A DNA stretch of 64,000 bases. It comes from Streptomyces sp. NBC_00273. GTDB taxonomy: Bacteria > Actinomycetota > Actinomycetes > Streptomycetales > Streptomycetaceae. The position numbers and the translations under genes were made by a program. A model generated the notes under the pieces. That model saw only the letters and a list, made by a program, of their open reading frames with translations, searched no databases and had not been told where the DNA came from. Shown in pieces: positions 35,535 through 43,249 of the stretch. How positions within the stretch are numbered: position 1 is the first letter of the stretch; every line of letters begins with the position of its first letter. The stretch covers positions 1,984,001-2,048,000 of the forward strand of contig NZ_CP108067.1 of assembly GCF_036178145.1 (NCBI RefSeq), given 5' to 3'.

Positions 35535-35850
35535 GTGCCCCGGCTCGCGAAACTCCTGCGCGTACCGACACCCGCCGCCCACGGCCTGGTCCTGGAGCTG
35601 CTCGCCGGCCCCCTACAGGGGATGTACGGCCCCAGCTGGCCGGGACGCCTGCTGTTCGGGTTCTTCGCGGCGATGGCGGAGACGGAGCGGGAGTACATCC
35701 GGGAGCCCACCCTCGAAGGGCTGGACGCCGCGGCGCACAAGGGAAACGGTGGCCGGCCGCCGGTCATCACCGACGACATGGTGCACACGGTGCTCCGCCG
35801 CCGCGCGAACGGTGAGACGGTCGAGAACACGGCCGAACTGAATCTCTCGT
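35535..35850 (+). pseudogene. Serine recombinase (resolvase/invertase) remnant
   Basis: The + strand reads LELLAGPLQGMYGPSWPGRL, LFGFFAAMAETEREYIREPT and LEGLDAAAHKGNGGRPPVIT, then DDMVHTVLRRRANGETVEN. This is the E-helix and start of the helix-turn-helix domain of Pin/resolvase-type serine recombinases (FAA.AETERE.IRE.TLEGL.AA..GN.GGRP). The catalytic N-terminal part with the active Ser is not found upstream in any frame, and the DNA-binding end is scrambled after about 35840. It is a mobile-element fossil. Confidence 0.65.
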
Positions 35851-35854
35851 ACTC

Positions 35855-36290
35855 GCGCAGCACGTCCGTGCGCCGCTTCGCTCGGCCGGGAAGTCGGTGC
35901 GCTACAGCGGGTGGGCGTACGCCTACGGCGGGGTCGGTCCGTTCGAGTCCTCTCGCCCGGCGAAACGCTGCTGCCGCCGCCGGGAGGGTTGAGGTCGGAC
36001 TGTGCCGGAAAGAGCGCTCGCTTCTCCTGAACGAAGGGGGAAGTTGCCGCCGCGTCGTCTGCACCCGGGCGCGGCGTCGAGGACGGTCGGGCATTCGTGG
36101 CAGAGACCCTCGCAGCATGCCGACGGGCCCCTTGTGGCAGAGCCTGAACGCCCTCGCACTGCGGCACGCGTTGAGCTCGGGGCGGCGAGGATGTCCTCGG
36201 GCGGCCGGGGTGCGGGGCGGGGCGGGTGGGGCGGGCAGGGCGGGCAGGGCGGCCCCGGCTGGGTCCTCGCCCTGTTACTGAGGTTTGATG
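35855..36290. other. Gene-free stretch with G-rich short repeats
   Basis: No supportable gene is seen. Positions about 36198-36255 carry closely spaced G runs with a repeated GGGCAGGGC unit on the + strand, capable of G-quadruplex formation. The open frames crossing this segment are low-complexity Pro/Arg/Gly products. Confidence 0.45.
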
Positions 36291-36340
36291 CGTGATGTCG
36301 CTGGGGCGACGCCTTGAACTGCGAAGAGGAGGGCCCGCCC

Positions 36341-36366
36341 CGCGGCATGATGCGAAGATCACCAGT
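36341..36366 (+). repeat. Left 26-bp inverted repeat
   Basis: Perfect reverse complement of 37009-37034. Identity stops sharply on both the inner and outer sides, as expected for a terminal inverted repeat. Confidence 0.9.
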
Positions 36367-36417
36367 GAGCCCGTCATCCAGGTGCCCCTCCCGACCGCCC
36401 TGGTAGCGTGCGCTGGC

Positions 36418-36933
36418 ATGTCATCGGAACTGAAACGCCCCCCGCTCCAAGCGGACGAACGCACCGCGCTCATCGGCTGGTTGGACCTGCAGCGGCAGAT
36501 CCTGCGCTGGAAATGCAAAGGGCTGAGCGACGAGGACGCGCGCCGCCCGGTCATCCCGACCTCACCGGCCATGACGATGGCCGGTCTCATCTCCCACATG
36601 CGCTGGACCGAGCACATATGGATGGAAGTGCTGTTCCTCGGCGGCGATAAGAAGCAGAACCCCGCATTCGACGAGTCAAGCAAGAACGCCGACTGGCACA
36701 CCGACGGCCGCCCCCTCGCAGAGCTCCTCGCGGAGTACGAGGCCCAGTGCGCCCGCAGCAACGAGATCGTTGCCGCAGCCGACCTGGACGACGCCGGCCG
36801 CCACCCCGACTTCCACGACGGCAGCGCCAACCTCCGCTGGATTCTGATCCACCTCGTCGAGGAGACGGGGCGACACGCCGGGCACGCGGACATCGTCCGG
36901 GAGCTGCTCGACGGCACGAAGGGCTACTACTAG
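36418..36933 (+). CDS. DinB-family (DUF664) protein
   Basis: The 171-aa protein starts MSSELKRPPLQADERTALIG, then WLDLQRQILRWKCKGLSDED and ARRPVIPTSPAMTMAGLISHM. The end reads SANLRWILIHLVEETGRHAG, followed by HADIVRELLDGTKGYY. The His residues in LISHMRW.EH and ETGRHAGHAD match the DinB/YfiT four-helix-bundle metal site, and the GYY end is typical of the actinobacterial mycothiol-dependent branch. The reaction is unknown, presumably thiol-dependent detoxification. A TAGCGT -10 box (36404-36409) ends 8 nt before the ATG, consistent with a leaderless message. The gene sits inside 26-bp inverted repeats. Confidence 0.85.
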   Translation: MSSELKRPPLQADERTALIGWLDLQRQILRWKCKGLSDEDARRPVIPTSPAMTMAGLISHMRWTEHIWMEVLFLGGDKKQNPAFDESSKNADWHTDGRPLAELLAEYEAQCARSNEIVAAADLDDAGRHPDFHDGSANLRWILIHLVEETGRHAGHADIVRELLDGTKGYY

Positions 36934-37008
36934 CGCAGCTCCGCGAAGCGGGCCCTTCCCTCAGGAGCCGGACCAACACGCCTCACGACCAATGCGGGAG
37001 AGCCCGTT

Positions 37009-37034
37009 ACTGGTGATCTTCGCATGATGCCGCG
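37009..37034 (-). repeat. Right 26-bp inverted repeat
   Basis: Perfect reverse complement of 36341-36366. Its outer end lies 17 bp from the stop codon of the lipase gene on the minus strand. An 8-bp direct repeat, GAGCCCGT, flanks the inner side of both copies in the same orientation. Confidence 0.9.
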
Positions 37035-37050
37035 CGGCGAACCCGCTCGG

Positions 37051-38265
37051 TCAGCCGATGGCCGCCGCCATGGCCGTGCCGATCTCCTTGGCGACGAGCG
37101 GCAGCTCCCAGTACGCCGAATGCGTCCAGCCCCAACCCAGGCCGCTCGCCGGAGCGGGGACGCAGATGTCCACGGGCGCGGTGCCGTCGTGGAGCTGGAA
37201 CATCCGGGCGGTGACGAACGCCAGCAAGTCCATCGGCTCCCAGAGGTTGGTCCAGCGGCGCAGCGAGGGCGGCAGGACGACCGGGCCGGCGCCCTCGTAC
37301 GGGGGGAGCAGGCCCCCGCGCGGGTCGATGGCGTGGAAGAACGCGGGCTGCGAGCCGAAGGTCACCAGGGAAGAGGTCCACAGTGGCTCGGCCGAGGTCG
37401 CCATGTCGAAGGCGACCACCCCGCCGAGGCTGTGGGCGACCACCCGCACGGGCCGGTCGGGGGTACGGCCCAGGGCCGGGTCCACGCGGTCGATGGTCTC
37501 GCGGACACGGGCGTGTACGCGATCGCGGTGGCGCTGGTAGACCAGTACGTCGCCCAGGAACCGGGCGGTGCCGGGCGCGGCTGCCGTACGCATGACGGTG
37601 TTGACGCGGCCCAGGGTGGCCGAGATCGCTGCGCCCGCCACCCGGTCCAGGGCGCGCAGCTGTTCGCGGAGCCGGGCCCGCAATCGGCCGTCGGCCCCTT
37701 CTTCGCCGCGGCCTCGGAGTCCGTCGTACCCGTCGTCCTCTCCGTACCCGCCGTACCCGCCGTACCCGCCGTATCCGTGGTCCGCCCCCGGCCCTGGGTC
37801 GATCCGCTCGGTGAGGGTCTCGGCCAGCGCACGGCCAGCTTCCGTCAGGAGTGCGGGATCGTCGGTGTGGCGAAGCCATTCGGTCTTGGTCCACTCATCG
37901 GCCAAGTAGTCGATGAGCCCGTCCGAGACGGTGGGGTCAGGTGCCGGGGAGCTCCGCAGGCCGGAGTCCGGGGCGTCCGCGGCCGTGCCCAGCCAGGCGC
38001 GTACGGCACTCTCCACCTGCGGCCACCCGTCGTCGGGCGCGTCCCGCAGGCCGCTGCCCCCGGGCAGCCGGGGGCCCGGCACGACCGGGGTTCCGGTCCG
38101 TCCGGGGAATGACGCCGTGACGTGGCGGTCGTCCGCGCCGAGGTCCCCCCAGTGGACCGGCACCATGTCCAGGCCGGTCGCGGTGCGCAGGGCGTCCACC
38201 GAAGCCGCAAAACCCTCGGGATCGCGGTTGGCCACCCCGTGGATCACGAAGACCGGTTCGTTCAT
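37051..38265 (-). CDS. Alpha/beta-hydrolase, lipase-like, partner of the CHAT protein
   Basis: The 404-aa protein starts MNEPVFVIHGVANRDPEGFA, the strand and oxyanion HG motif of lipases and PGAP1-like hydrolases. It has the nucleophile elbow RVVAHSLGGVVAFDMA with Ser279, and GWGWTHSAYW near the end supplies a candidate catalytic His. A Gly/Tyr repeat (GYGGYGGYGGYG, about 164-175) and an acidic stretch interrupt the fold. There is no signal peptide, so it acts in the cytosol. Its ATG overlaps the stop of the CHAT gene (ATGA), so the two are translationally coupled. It may be the effector that the CHAT protein controls or cleaves. Confidence 0.75.
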   Translation of the reverse strand: MNEPVFVIHGVANRDPEGFAASVDALRTATGLDMVPVHWGDLGADDRHVTASFPGRTGTPVVPGPRLPGGSGLRDAPDDGWPQVESAVRAWLGTAADAPDSGLRSSPAPDPTVSDGLIDYLADEWTKTEWLRHTDDPALLTEAGRALAETLTERIDPGPGADHGYGGYGGYGGYGEDDGYDGLRGRGEEGADGRLRARLREQLRALDRVAGAAISATLGRVNTVMRTAAAPGTARFLGDVLVYQRHRDRVHARVRETIDRVDPALGRTPDRPVRVVAHSLGGVVAFDMATSAEPLWTSSLVTFGSQPAFFHAIDPRGGLLPPYEGAGPVVLPPSLRRWTNLWEPMDLLAFVTARMFQLHDGTAPVDICVPAPASGLGWGWTHSAYWELPLVAKEIGTAMAAAIG

Positions 38266-41243
38266 GTGATGCTGCTCCTGTTCTCGTACGAGGTGGCCGC
38301 AACGGCCGCCGGATTCCCGTAGACGGCGTACGCGAGCCAGGTGGGGTCGCCTTCCTGGTCGGTGATGGCCTGTCGCGCGGCGAGCGACGCCGCTCCCAGC
38401 GGCTGGCGGTCCACGATGAGCTCCTGGTAGAAGGCATCGGCGAACAGCAGTGCAGAGGACGAGCGGACCGGCCACAGAGTCCCCACGAACGCCCCGGCCC
38501 CGGCCCTCATGAACTGCGGGGCCCAGCCCAGACTCGACCCGAACCAGTCGATCTCGCCCGCGCTGCGGCAGGCGTTGAAGAACACCAGCGGATGGTGGGG
38601 GCGCAGGCTGCGCAACTGGATGGCAGCGGCCAGGTCGATCGGGTCGAACGCACCGTCGGCCATCTTCACGGTGGAGCCGGTCGGTCCGAAGGAGTTGTGG
38701 CACGCGAAGTGCAGCAGCCCGGAGTAGCCGTGCTCGATCAGCTCGACCAGCGCCTCGCCGTCCGTGAACACGCCCCGGTCGACGACGTCCGTACCGAATC
38801 CGGCCCGCAGCGCCTTCACCTCGTCGAGCGCGTCGGCCGGCGACCCGGGAGGGACTACGAAGGCCGCGCCGTCCAGGGACAGGTCCGTGGCCCGCTCCTG
38901 CCCGAAGACGCGCCGGACGATCGGGAGCCACTCCGCCAGGAACCCGCGTTCCTCGTGCCCCTCGTTGAGCGGGAACAGCAGCTCCCACGGCACGATGTCC
39001 TGCGCCCCCAGCACCGTGAACGTGGCGATCCGGTCGGCCTCTTCCCAGAACTGCCGTTGCACCGCCTCGGGTACGGCCGATCTCCACAGCTCGGCTCCGT
39101 GGGCGCGCAGCCTGCGTCGGAGCCGGGCGCCGCTCATCGGGCGGCCGGCCGCGGCTTCTGCGGCGGCGTGCGTCAGCTGTTTGAAGATCTCCTCGGAGGC
39201 CCTTCGGGGGTTGCCGGAGCGGAAGCTGAACACCTCGGGGGCGTGACACCGGGAGCTGAGCAACTGGAAGGTGTACGTGCCGCTCTGCGGGTCCTTCTCG
39301 AGCACTTGGAGGGTGACTTCGCCAGGCTCGAAAGCCATGCTGGGCAGGGGCGCGGTCCGGGTGCGCCCGTCCCGGGTCGGACCGTCGTGCTCGACCGAGA
39401 TCTGGCAGCGGACCTCGCCGAGGAAGGTACCGCCGTGGAAGGCCCGCGTGGTGACCTGGTGCAGACCCGTGGCCGCCGTTCGCAGGCCGAAGCGGACCAC
39501 GTCGGAGTCGCGCCCGGGGCGGACCGTCAGTTCCTGTTGCAGATCGCCGAGGGCTACGAGGCCGGGAGCGTGCACGGTGAGGTGCAGTCGGATGCCGTCC
39601 GCCGGGATGTCGAACGCGCGCAGCTCCGCTCCCGGGCCCGCCTCCGTGTTGCACACGACCTGTACGTGCAGGGGGACTTCGCGGCCGCTGGCGGCTTGCT
39701 GCGCCAGCTCGGCGACGAGCCGACGCTGCTCGGAGGCGGAGGCGGAGGGGAGCGTGGGCGTGGGGGTGGGCGGATCCGGGGTGGGAACCCGCACGGTCTG
39801 GGGGAAATGCTGGTCCGGAACGGCCGTCACGGGCGGGACCGGCGGGGACGGGACCGGCGGGGACGGGAGATCGTCTGCACCGGTGCCGAGCAGCGTGTCG
39901 AAGCCCGGCAGGCTGAGCGTGTGCCGCTCCGCCCGGTACAGGGAGTGCCGGGACACCGCCTCCACGAGGACGTCCTCCAGCTCGACCACCTCCTCGAAGG
40001 CGCACGATTCGACCCGTACCCGCCACCGGCCCTTGTCCGGAAAGCGCAGGGTCCCCTCGAAGCGGCCGTCCGGCCCGCTGCGCACCAGTACGGACTCCCA
40101 CCGCACCTCGTCATCGTCCGGCGCCGTGACCCGCATCCGGAGAAAGCCCTCGTCGCGGCCCGAGACGGCCGCCACCGGCATGGTGTGCTGTGCCGGGACC
40201 CGGCTGGGGAGGTCCAGGCCGAGGGGCTCGGCGGCCGGTCGGCCGCTCGGGCCCTGTGCTGTGGTGGCGCGGGTGAGTTCGGTGAGGACGACGGCGTTCG
40301 ACAGCAGATCGACCCGGCCCGCGGGCACCAAGGTGACATCGGCCTGCGCGCGGTAAGCCTCCGGGACGGTCGACAGGAGGGGTGCGGTGCCGTCACCCGC
40401 GTCGGACGACGTGCGCACGCGCCAGGTGGTCCCGTCCGGGGCGAGGGTCTCGGGCGTGGATCGAAACGTGCCGGCGATGATGTGGAAGCGATAGGGAAGC
40501 ACTCTGCCGGGCCGTGGAGCGATCTCGTCGAGGAAGCGGGCCGCGGCGGCGGCCGCGCCGCGCGGCAGGCCCGCCACCTTGGCCTCCGTCAGCGACAGCA
40601 GCCGCCCGCTCTGGCGGATGCAGGGGTACGTGGGCAACAGCTGCTGCGCGGAAGGCCAGGTCGCGAAGGCCTCGTACAGACGGAGGCGGGAGGGCCGGTC
40701 CTGCCTAAGCATCATCTCGGTCGTCTTCAGCATGCCCAGGTACGGGGTGCCGACAGTGATCAGCGCTCGTAACTCCACGTCGCCGCCCAGCACTTCGGCG
40801 AAGTAGCGGCCGACCAGACCGCCCTCGGCGTGGCAGAGCAGAACGATCCGGGCCCCGGGGTGCCCTGCCCGCCGCCACTGCGACAGCCAGCCCTCGACCG
40901 CCTCGGCCAAGAGCTGCGCACTGCGCCGGTGGGAGAGTCGCCAGTCGTACGTGAAGTACCGTACCCCGGCGCCGAATTGGTTCAGCAGGCGCTTGTGGAG
41001 CTGGTCGTACGCCCCCGAAATCAGGCCGAGGGCGAGCCGCGAGGTCAGCAAGAGCCCTCCCGCCCGGATGCCGTCCCCGGGCGGGCCATCACCCAGGCCC
41101 GGCGGCAGGGCGGGCAATCCTCGGAACTGCCCGAAATGTGCCAGGACCGCTCGAGGCCGCAACGCCCACACCGGCCGCCCCGATGCGCCGACCAGCTCGC
41201 TGCCGAACAAGCCCGGGACGAAGACCACGAGATCGTCCGTCAT
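38262..41243 (-). CDS. LCAT-like pseudo-hydrolase fused to a C-terminal CHAT protease domain
   Basis: The 993-aa protein begins MTDDLVVFVPGLFGSELVGA. An LCAT/PGAP1-like alpha/beta-hydrolase domain follows (about 1-300), with FTYDWRLSHRRSAQLLAEAV and the elbow IVLLCHAEGGLVGRYFAEVL. There the nucleophile Ser of the usual GHSxGG is Ala139, so it is probably inactive. The middle has beta-rich segments (about 370-450 and 560-680) separated by a Pro-rich linker. The C-terminus (about 720-993) is a CHAT caspase-like protease with His849 in LLHFACHNSF and Cys892 in VFFNACRSAGEIDWF. The caspase-like dyad is intact. It is followed by a coupled lipase gene. The ATG lies 7 nt after a GATAGT -10 element, suggesting a leaderless mRNA. 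Confidence 0.8.
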   Translation of the reverse strand: MTDDLVVFVPGLFGSELVGASGRPVWALRPRAVLAHFGQFRGLPALPPGLGDGPPGDGIRAGGLLLTSRLALGLISGAYDQLHKRLLNQFGAGVRYFTYDWRLSHRRSAQLLAEAVEGWLSQWRRAGHPGARIVLLCHAEGGLVGRYFAEVLGGDVELRALITVGTPYLGMLKTTEMMLRQDRPSRLRLYEAFATWPSAQQLLPTYPCIRQSGRLLSLTEAKVAGLPRGAAAAAARFLDEIAPRPGRVLPYRFHIIAGTFRSTPETLAPDGTTWRVRTSSDAGDGTAPLLSTVPEAYRAQADVTLVPAGRVDLLSNAVVLTELTRATTAQGPSGRPAAEPLGLDLPSRVPAQHTMPVAAVSGRDEGFLRMRVTAPDDDEVRWESVLVRSGPDGRFEGTLRFPDKGRWRVRVESCAFEEVVELEDVLVEAVSRHSLYRAERHTLSLPGFDTLLGTGADDLPSPPVPSPPVPPVTAVPDQHFPQTVRVPTPDPPTPTPTLPSASASEQRRLVAELAQQAASGREVPLHVQVVCNTEAGPGAELRAFDIPADGIRLHLTVHAPGLVALGDLQQELTVRPGRDSDVVRFGLRTAATGLHQVTTRAFHGGTFLGEVRCQISVEHDGPTRDGRTRTAPLPSMAFEPGEVTLQVLEKDPQSGTYTFQLLSSRCHAPEVFSFRSGNPRRASEEIFKQLTHAAAEAAAGRPMSGARLRRRLRAHGAELWRSAVPEAVQRQFWEEADRIATFTVLGAQDIVPWELLFPLNEGHEERGFLAEWLPIVRRVFGQERATDLSLDGAAFVVPPGSPADALDEVKALRAGFGTDVVDRGVFTDGEALVELIEHGYSGLLHFACHNSFGPTGSTVKMADGAFDPIDLAAAIQLRSLRPHHPLVFFNACRSAGEIDWFGSSLGWAPQFMRAGAGAFVGTLWPVRSSSALLFADAFYQELIVDRQPLGAASLAARQAITDQEGDPTWLAYAVYGNPAAVAATSYENRSSIT

Positions 41244-41261
41244 GGCCCGCACTATCCCACG

Positions 41262-41283
41262 CCCCGGGCCGCTCGGCCCGGGG
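41262..41283. promoter_or_regulatory. Strong palindrome upstream of the CHAT gene
   Basis: CCCCGGGCC-GCTC-GGCCCGGGG is a perfect 9-bp inverted repeat with a 4-nt centre, ending about 19 bp upstream of the CHAT start, where the -35 region of the predicted promoter would be. It could be an operator or, on the + strand, a terminator without a T tract. Confidence 0.4.
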
Positions 41284-41623
41284 AACGGTGGCACTCCGGC
41301 CCGGCCAGCTCCAGCGCCAGCCGGGCCGGCGACACGGCCGGGTCCGCATGCATCGAGGCCGTCGCGCCTTTCCGGTCCGTGCCCGAGTTGGCCGACGCGC
41401 ACCAGCGCCGGTCGGGTGCCGTCCACGTCGAGACGGCGACCCGGTGCGACGCGGCCCCCAACTGGTCGCCACACCCCCGAGCCGCAGCCGGCCCCCATCG
41501 GGGCTCTCCTGGCCCTGCCCGTACTCGCGGGAGTGATTCCTGCGAAACGGCATCACGCCGGGCCCACCGGGTACCCCATCCTCGATGTCCTCGGAGTACA
41601 CCTCGCGCCGACGGGAGTCGCCC
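41284..41623. other. 340 bp without a supportable gene
   Basis: The frames on both strands are open but have no homology that I can see and no starts with good ribosome-binding sites until 41624. A minus-strand frame ending near 41252 (ADPAVSPARLALELAGPE) is the least unconvincing but was not accepted. Confidence 0.4.
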
Positions 41624-41737
41624 ATGAGCGTCCTGGCCTGGATCGGCACCGTCCTGGGCGCCTGGTTCGCGCTCTCGTTCCTGCTCGCCGCCGTCTACGC
41701 GTACGGTCGCTCCCGGCACAAGCGCGCCCGCCGGTGA
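41624..41737 (+). CDS. 37-aa single-pass membrane peptide
   Basis: ATG 41624 follows GGGAG at 6-nt spacing. The peptide is MSVLAWIGTVLGAWFALSFL, then LAAVYAYGRSRHKRARR: one membrane helix of about 22 residues followed by a strongly basic tail, which predicts N-out/C-in topology by the positive-inside rule. Streptomyces genomes contain many such unannotated micro-membrane proteins. It is divergent from the CHAT gene. Confidence 0.55.
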   Translation: MSVLAWIGTVLGAWFALSFLLAAVYAYGRSRHKRARR

Positions 41738-41756
41738 GGCGGTCGGCCTTCACGTG

Positions 41757-42488
41757 GACCAGCTGTCCAGCAGTTGATCGGCGGCACGGACCCTTCGATG
41801 CCGCGCTGGCGCAGGACGTCGCCCACGCTCCAAGGAACCGTCCTTCTCGTCGTACGACTTCGCCTTGCCGGGAACGTCCACCGCCGGGGACAAGACCGTG
41901 CGCAGGTGCAGCGGGCTGAAGAATTCCTGTTCGAGGAAGGTCGGGAACGGCTTGCCGGTGACCCGCTCGACGACATGCACCAGCAGGACGTAGTTGGAGC
42001 TGGAGTAGGAGAAGTGCTTGCCCGGCGGCTCGTGCGGCTGCCAGGCGAGGATGGCCGCGATCGCTTCCTTCTGACCGGCCGGATCCGTCAGCTCGATGCC
42101 CTCGGCCTCCAGCAGATCCTGGCAGTCGGTGATGCCGCTGGTGTGACGCATCAGGACAGCGGGTCGTTCAGTGCCACTTGGTGCCGGCCGGCCAGCAGGA
42201 GGACGGCGTCTGCGGTGAACTGCTAGGAGTCGGACGCCATGTCCAAGACGGTCTTCGGGGTGATGGCGCGCCCGGTCGTCAGGTCGGCCTTCCCACTCCC
42301 CGCGTGCCGACGGCTGCCGCACAGCCCGGGCCGTCGGGAGGGGGCACCAACTCCTGGAGTACGGCTGCGCTGCGCTTCTCGCGGTCGTCGCCGGTCGCGT
42401 ACGCCTGCGGGTGGGCGACACCGGCCAGCGCGACCGCCAACACGGCGCCCCCGGCCGTGCACCACGACACCGTCCGGTGCACGGACAC
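41757..42488 (-). pseudogene. Secreted serine hydrolase (class C beta-lactamase/DD-peptidase-like), broken
   Basis: A signal peptide starts near GTG 42482 (VHRTVSWCTAGGAVLAVALA, then GVAHPQAYA). After a frameshift near 42290 the codons read RAITPKTVLDMASDS, then TAG, then QFTADAVLLLAGRHQ. The SxxK motif has lost its Lys to a stop (AAG to TAG). A further gap precedes LMRHTSGI, WQPHEPPGKHFSYSSSNYVL (the YxN motif) and VTGKPFPTFLEQEFFSPLHL. The C-terminal KTG-bearing half is missing. It is clearly a dead gene. Confidence 0.75.
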
Positions 42489-42589
42489 CACCTTCTTCCT
42501 TGCAGGTCCAGCAGTCGCGAAGCGGTCCCGAACTTCGGGGGGATGCGCTGCGGTGTGCCGGCACTGCTTCACCGCGTCGAGCCGCGCTG

Positions 42590-42820
42590 GGCCATGACGA
42601 TCAGTTCGCGGTCCGGGTTCAGGCCGGAGGACACCAGGAACGGGATGTCGTCGAAGCTCTCGCCACCGGGTCCGCCCGCCATGAACGCCACGGGGTCCTG
42701 GGCGGGCCCCGCCGAGGTGGCCGGGACGGGTGCGGTTCTCGGGGACCTCCGGGGCTCCGCACCCGGCGGTGGCCAGCGCTTCGATCGGGCTGGGGCGTCT
42801 TGGGGCAGGGTGCGGGTACG
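42590..42820 (-). pseudogene. Secreted alpha/beta-hydrolase (S33 peptidase-like), N-terminal fragment
   Basis: Minus-strand codons read DPVAFMAGGPGGESFDDIPF and LVSSGLNPDRELIVMAQRGS, the oxyanion-loop GGPGG and DRDLIVxDQRG motifs of prolyl-aminopeptidase/TAP-like hydrolases. In another frame immediately upstream, EALATAGCGAPEVPENRTRP looks like a lipoprotein signal end, so a frameshift separates signal and enzyme. The rest of the fold, including the nucleophile elbow, is absent. It abuts the serine-hydrolase pseudogene. Confidence 0.55.
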
Positions 42821-43249
42821 AAGCGTGACGCGACGGCCGTGCCCGATGCGGTGACAGTGCCGGTATCGACATTCCGTTGGGCGACGCTACGGCGGTACGG
42901 GCGGAACGCACGTCACCGACGTTACCGGGCGGTCCGAACACGTGCACACGGACGGCCGCCGGCCACACGCACCGCGGCCCTCTCGGAGTCCTGAAAATCC
43001 CTCCGGCACCTACACGATCGAGCCGCTCCGCGAGCTGACCGGTGACCCCGCGTACGAACGCCCCGCAGAGCTGCTGCTCAGCGCACGCGCCTGCCATCGC
43101 GCCCGCGGTACCGGGGGCGGCTTCGCCACCTGCGCGGCCGCCCTGCGCGGCCGCCCTGCGCGCCGATCAGAAGCGTCGGGCGCCGGCGCCCGACGGCCCG
43201 GCCGGCGCCGCACGCTGCCGACAGCCCGTAGAGGTTAGAAAATGGGTTG
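42821..43249. other. About 430 bp without a supportable gene
   Basis: No frame here shows a recognisable product. It is probably the decayed border of the pseudogene zone plus the promoter region of the downstream regulator. Right at the end, ATGGGTTGATG forms a two-codon ATG-GGT-TGA uORF overlapping the regulator's ATG at 43250. Confidence 0.4.

Larger units (their letters stand above)
36341..37034. mobile_element. 694-bp cassette bounded by perfect 26-bp inverted repeats, carrying a DinB gene
   Basis: Positions 36341-36366 and 37009-37034 are exact reverse complements over 26 bp (left end CGCGGCATGATGCGAAGATC followed by ACCAGT). Between them lies only the DinB-family gene. The size, perfect terminal inverted repeats and lack of a transposase suggest a non-autonomous, MITE-like element with a passenger gene, mobilised in trans. 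No clear target-site duplication is seen. Neighbouring DNA is full of IS and recombinase fossils. An alternative is a hairpin-forming regulatory pair. Confidence 0.5.

Noticed and set aside
35937..35962. tRNA T-arm-like sequence (GTTCGAGTCC) suggesting a tRNA 3' end or att site near the resolvase fossil
   Set aside because: No matching acceptor, D or anticodon arms can be drawn around it, and the flanking stem does not pair; a chance match.
36198..36255. CRISPR-like or satellite repeat
   Set aside because: The repeats are 9-10-bp G-rich units without spacers; best described as a simple G-rich tract.
41284..41623. Small gene on the minus strand upstream of the CHAT gene
   Set aside because: No ribosome-binding site or recognisable fold, and competing frames are equally open.
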